From contig CAMNHZ010000015.1 of assembly GCA_946540075.1 (NCBI GenBank), positions 1-15,974 on the forward strand: a DNA stretch of 15,974 nt, in the 5' to 3' direction. Below the pieces are notes generated by a model that saw nothing but the letters and a program-made list of their open reading frames with translations, did not search any database and was not told the DNA's origin. The position numbers were made by a program, and so were the translations under genes. This document shows positions 12,900-15,974 of the stretch, piece after piece (position 1 is the stretch's first letter; the number at the start of each line of letters is the position of its first letter). The DNA comes from an uncultured Bacillota bacterium (GTDB taxonomy: Bacteria; Bacillota_I; Bacilli_A; RF39; UBA660).

Positions 12900-14144
12900 A
12901 TGAAAAGGGAAGTTGCTAGTAAAGATAAAGAAATAAAAAAGATAAGAAAGATAAAACCATATAAACCAACTTTTTCTACTTTTGATACAGCGGTAATTGT
13001 TGTTATTACATGTGTTATGAGTCTTGGTTTTGGTTATATAATTGCACTAAGAACTACCAGAGGTGGGATGACTGCGTCAAATAGTGACGATTTAAAACAA
13101 ATTGCTGATGTATATAATGAAATAAAAGAGAATTATTATGGTGATATAAATGATGAGCAACTTGTAAATGGTGCTATTGCAGGAATGATGCAATCGTTAG
13201 GTGATCCATATTCTTCATATATAGGTAATTCAGACTCTAATAGTTTAGATATAAAATTAGATGGATCTTATACTGGGGTAGGTATAGAAGTTGTAAATAA
13301 TAAAGAAGGTAATATAGAAATAGTTCGTGTTTTTGAAAATAGTCCTGCATCTAAAGCAGGAATGAAACCTGGTGACATCATATTAAAACTAAATGATGTT
13401 GACTATACTAATAAGGTATCTTCAGAATTGAGTAAAAAAATAGCAAACTATAATAATAAAGAATTAAAGTTTCAAATTAAAAGAGATAATCAAATTTATA
13501 ACTTTAATGTAAAAAGAAGTAATATAATAATTAAGTCTGTCGATTATAAGATATATAATGAAGATAATAAGAAAGTTGGTTATATTGCAGTAGATGTATT
13601 TTCAAAAGTTACTTATTCACAATTTTCAGATGCTTTAAAGCAATTAGAAAAAGAAAACATAAATTGTTTGATTATAGATTTGCGTAACAATACAGGTGGA
13701 TATTTAACTGTTGCAGAAGATATGATCTCACTATTCTTAAATAAAGATAAAGTTATATATCAGATTCAAAAGAAAGCAAGTATTAAAAAGTATTATTCTA
13801 ATGGTAATGATACTAAGAAGTATCCAATTGTTCTATTAGTAAATGAAACATCAGCTTCAGCTTCTGAACTTATGACATCTGCTTTGCAAGAACAATTAGG
13901 GGCTACTGTAATAGGTAAAACAACTTTTGGAAAGGGAACAGTACAGGAATTAAAAAAGACTGATACAAATAGTGAATATAAAATAACAACTAAGAAATGG
14001 CTTACTTCAAAAGGTAAATGGATCAATGGAGTAGGAATTAAACCTGATATAGAAGTTGATCAAAATGATCAATATTTCAATTCTCCAACAGAAGAAAACG
14101 ATACACAATTAAAAAAAGCGTTAGAATATGTAAAGAATAAATAA
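12900..14144 (+). CDS. ctpA: S41 carboxyl-terminal processing protease (CtpA/CtpB type)
   Basis: A membrane-anchored serine protease of 414 residues. A basic cytoplasmic tail (1-28) is followed by one membrane segment (about 29-50), the DPYSSYI cap region (102-108), a PDZ domain (about 120-200, with YTGVGIEV and NSPASKAGMKPGDIIL), and the S41 catalytic core with LIIDLRNNTGGYL. The Ser-Lys dyad is intact: Ser320 (middle Ser of SASAS) and Lys345 in FGKG, with Gln349 in VQ; the 25- and 29-residue spacings equal those of E. coli Prc (S430/K455/Q459). It cleaves exposed C-termini of exported proteins and in Bacilli can act in signalling. The C-terminal peptidoglycan-binding domain found in some CtpA proteins is absent. 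GGTGAT (12891-12896) precedes ATG 12900 by 3 bases. Confidence 0.95.
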   Translation: MKREVASKDKEIKKIRKIKPYKPTFSTFDTAVIVVITCVMSLGFGYIIALRTTRGGMTASNSDDLKQIADVYNEIKENYYGDINDEQLVNGAIAGMMQSLGDPYSSYIGNSDSNSLDIKLDGSYTGVGIEVVNNKEGNIEIVRVFENSPASKAGMKPGDIILKLNDVDYTNKVSSELSKKIANYNNKELKFQIKRDNQIYNFNVKRSNIIIKSVDYKIYNEDNKKVGYIAVDVFSKVTYSQFSDALKQLEKENINCLIIDLRNNTGGYLTVAEDMISLFLNKDKVIYQIQKKASIKKYYSNGNDTKKYPIVLLVNETSASASELMTSALQEQLGATVIGKTTFGKGTVQELKKTDTNSEYKITTKKWLTSKGKWINGVGIKPDIEVDQNDQYFNSPTEENDTQLKKALEYVKNK

Positions 14145-14146
14145 GG

Positions 14147-14175
14147 ATGCCACAATATTTTGTGGTATTTTTTTT
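14147..14175 (+). terminator. Intrinsic terminator of the protease gene
   Basis: ATGCCACAA (14147-14155) pairs with TTGTGGTAT (14160-14168, one G-T pair) across TATT, then eight Ts (14168-14175). It starts two bases after the stop codon. Confidence 0.88.
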
Positions 14176-14185
14176 AAATATATTA

Positions 14186-14191
14186 TATAAT
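14186..14191 (+). promoter_or_regulatory. -10 box for the Ntdp gene
   Basis: A perfect TATAAT, 19 bases before ATG 14211. The -35 position falls in the previous terminator and is poor, so this is only a half-supported promoter. Confidence 0.4.
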
Positions 14192-14210
14192 TAGTTTAGG
14201 GAAGTGAGTT

Positions 14211-14741
14211 ATGAAGACGTTAAAGAAAGGTGATGTTCTCAAAATTCAATGTTATAAACACAACGGAAAGATTCATCGTGCATGGGATGAGGCAGTTGTA
14301 CTTGATGTAAAAAAAGATTATATAGTATTTGGAAACCGAAAAACAACTGTAACAGAAGCAGATGGTAGTACATGGAAAACAAAAGAACCTGCTATAATGT
14401 ATTTTTTTAAAGATCGTTGGTTTAATGTTATTGCACAACTTAAGAAAAATGGAATATATTATTATTGTAATATTGCAACCCCATTTATTATAGAGGAAGG
14501 GACTATAAAATATATTGATTATGATTTAGATCTTAGAATTTTTCCCAACGGGTGCTATAAGATACTTGATGGATTGGAATATAAATATCATAAAAAATTA
14601 ATGAACTATGGTCCTAAGTTGGATAAAGTTATAACTGATGGTTTATCAGATTTGATTGATTTTTATAAAAGTGGTTCAATTATATTTGATAAAACATTGA
14701 ATGAGAAATACTATAAGGAATATAAAAGTATAAAAAATTAA
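14211..14741 (+). CDS. ntdP: Nucleoside tri-/diphosphate phosphatase Ntdp (DUF402)
   Basis: A cytoplasmic 176-residue protein of the DUF402/YgaC family, whose characterised S. aureus member hydrolyses nucleoside di- and triphosphates with Mg2+. The family signature is complete: HRAWDEAVVLD (22-32), EPAIMYFFKDRWFNVIA (59-75), YYYCNIATP (83-91), and the acidic metal-binding run YIDYDLDLRIFPNG (Asp103, Asp105 and Asp107), then a helical C-terminus. The length is that of the family. AGGGAAGTGA (14198-14207) lies just before ATG 14211. It is monocistronic: a terminator lies upstream and a long hairpin overlaps its TAA. It sits directly upstream of the rRNA operon, in the same orientation. Confidence 0.93.
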   Translation: MKTLKKGDVLKIQCYKHNGKIHRAWDEAVVLDVKKDYIVFGNRKTTVTEADGSTWKTKEPAIMYFFKDRWFNVIAQLKKNGIYYYCNIATPFIIEEGTIKYIDYDLDLRIFPNGCYKILDGLEYKYHKKLMNYGPKLDKVITDGLSDLIDFYKSGSIIFDKTLNEKYYKEYKSIKN

Positions 14742-14814
14742 AACAGTTAATAATTAGTCATCAATATTAATATTATGCATATATATAATATAGATGGTGG
14801 TTATTAACTGTTTT
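14740..14814 (+). repeat. Long imperfect hairpin after Ntdp, possible terminator or RNA
   Basis: A perfect 14-bp pair (AAAACAGTTAATAA 14740-14753 with TTATTAACTGTTTT 14801-14814) forms the base. Pairing continues inward with U-G, U-G, A-U, a bulged G, U-G, CATC/GATG (14759-14762 with 14793-14796), an A/A mismatch and ATATTA/TAATAT, leaving a small top loop near TGCA. The base overlaps the TAA stop of Ntdp. It is followed only by TTTTCTATATT, a poor T tract. It may be an unusually long terminator, an RNA processing site, or a miniature inverted-repeat element. Confidence 0.7.
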
Positions 14815-14921
14815 CTATATTATATATATAAGTGTTTTTAATGAAAAAACATAGAAAAATGACTAAAAAACCGTTAAAAATCAAAAAAAGTAAAAAAAAT
14901 TAATTTTTTTCAAAAAAACAC
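14815..14921. promoter_or_regulatory. A/T-tract region upstream of rRNA promoters (UP element-like)
   Basis: The region is dominated by A runs and one 18-base palindrome (A7-TTAA-T7, 14893-14910) just upstream of P1. Phased A tracts here fit an UP element or curved DNA that raises rRNA promoter strength. No gene is seen except a Lys-rich 20-codon frame that I reject. Confidence 0.45.
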
Positions 14922-14950
14922 TTGCATTTATAAAAACAATTGTGTATAAT
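14922..14950 (+). promoter_or_regulatory. rRNA promoter P1
   Basis: TTGCAT (14922-14927), a 17-base spacer, and TATAAT (14945-14950), preceded by A tracts. Transcription would start near 14957. Confidence 0.82.
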
Positions 14951-14961
14951 CATTTTTAGTG

Positions 14962-14997
14962 ATTGCGAAAAACGACGAAAAAAGTCGTAAAAGCAAT
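14962..14997 (+). other. Nested hairpin in the P1 leader
   Basis: ATTGC/GCAAT (14962-14966 with 14993-14997) encloses ACGAC/GTCGT (14972-14976 with 14984-14988), separated by A-rich internal loops of 5 and 4 bases. No T tract follows, so it is not a terminator. It would be present only in P1 transcripts, at their extreme 5' end. Confidence 0.65.
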
Positions 14998-15055
14998 TGC
15001 AAAAACACATAAAATTAGGAAAATAAAAAAACTTTAAAAAAATTAAAAAAAAGTA

Positions 15056-15084
15056 TTGACTTAATCTTCTGTGTTTGATATATT
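15056..15084 (+). promoter_or_regulatory. rRNA promoter P2
   Basis: TTGACT (15056-15061), a 17-base spacer, and TATATT (15079-15084) preceded by TGA (extended -10). An A-rich UP-like tract lies upstream (about 15020-15053). The start would be near 15091. Confidence 0.85.
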
Positions 15085-15090
15085 AGTAGT

Positions 15091-15107
15091 GCTTTCAACG
15101 AGAAAGC
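15091..15107 (+). other. Hairpin at the start of the P2 leader
   Basis: GCTTTC (15091-15096) and GAAAGC (15102-15107) form a 6-bp stem with loop AACGA at or near the predicted 5' end of the P2 transcript, possibly a 5' protective hairpin. Confidence 0.5.
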
Positions 15108-15113
15108 GTGAAA

Positions 15114-15130
15114 TGATCTTTGAAAACTGA
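15114..15130 (+). promoter_or_regulatory. Conserved rRNA leader box (boxA-like antitermination element)
   Basis: TGATCTTTGAAAACTGA matches the TGxTCTTTGAAAACTxA box found in rRNA leaders of Bacilli and Clostridia, the probable Nus-factor/antitermination site. The rest of the leader (15131-15193) holds one small AAACA/TGTTT stem and the unpaired half of the expected 16S processing stalk, whose partner is outside the window. Confidence 0.75.
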
Positions 15131-15193
15131 GCAAAAATGTCAATTCAAAAGTCAGGATAAATTAACACAAACTGAACAAACAAAAATGTTTAT

Positions 15194-15974
<781 letters not shown>

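Noticed and set aside
14841..14903. A 20-codon Lys-rich frame starting at ATG 14841, upstream of the rRNA promoters
   Set aside because: No ribosome site precedes it and it lies in A-run DNA, where AAA codons keep frames open by chance. The A tracts are better explained as an rRNA UP-like region.

Overview
The window is very AT-rich DNA from a Gram-positive-type (Firmicutes/Bacilli) bacterium. The evidence is strong AGGAGG/GGTGAT Shine-Dalgarno sites, TTGACA/TATAAT promoters (many with an extended TGn -10), lipobox lipoproteins, an S41 protease, the cdaA-cdaR pair and an Ntdp/DUF402 protein. The partial 16S rRNA (TTAGGAATATTCGTCAATGGGGG after the CAGCAG block) and the base composition suggest an uncultured gut Bacilli lineage of the RF39/Mollicutes-like type. 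That placement is inference from memory of such 16S sequences. TGA is used as a stop (ends at 2860 and 7852) and tryptophan is TGG, so the genetic code is standard rather than the Mycoplasma code.

Layout. 55-1620: a terminator from an upstream gene, then an alpha/beta hydrolase and a cyclophilin-like lipoprotein in one operon. 1621-2050: a decayed spacer with a locally GC-richer patch, a perfect 14-bp inverted repeat, a nonsense-mutated fragment that looks like the start of a Fic protein, and a zinc-ribbon fragment. 2051-6708: small envelope or uncharacterised genes: a membrane-anchored double thioredoxin, a PH-domain protein, an unknown membrane-anchored protein, a LysM protein without signal peptide, a thioredoxin lipoprotein and a solo Clp-type AAA ATPase. 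6847-8444: a Cys-less thioredoxin-like membrane protein, trmL and an acidic-tailed membrane protein. 8568-10728: cdaA-cdaR (c-di-AMP synthesis), not followed by glmM. 10767-10967: a convergent DUF378 gene on the minus strand. 11073-14144: a LolA/GerS-like lipoprotein, a basic-tailed membrane protein and a CtpA-type protease. 14211-14741: Ntdp. 14740-15974: a long hairpin, a two-promoter rRNA leader and the 5' part of 16S rRNA.

How the genes fit together. Most products are predicted to sit in or outside the membrane. Two have CxxC thioredoxin active sites (three domains in all) and two more look like thioredoxin folds that lost their cysteines, so extracytoplasmic thiol chemistry and its degenerate relatives are the recurring theme. 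CdaA/CdaR (c-di-AMP), the S41 protease and the lipoproteins point to envelope homeostasis. Almost every transcription unit ends in an intrinsic terminator whose stem begins in, or within a few bases of, the stop codon. No CRISPR array, tRNA, intact transposase or phage gene was seen.
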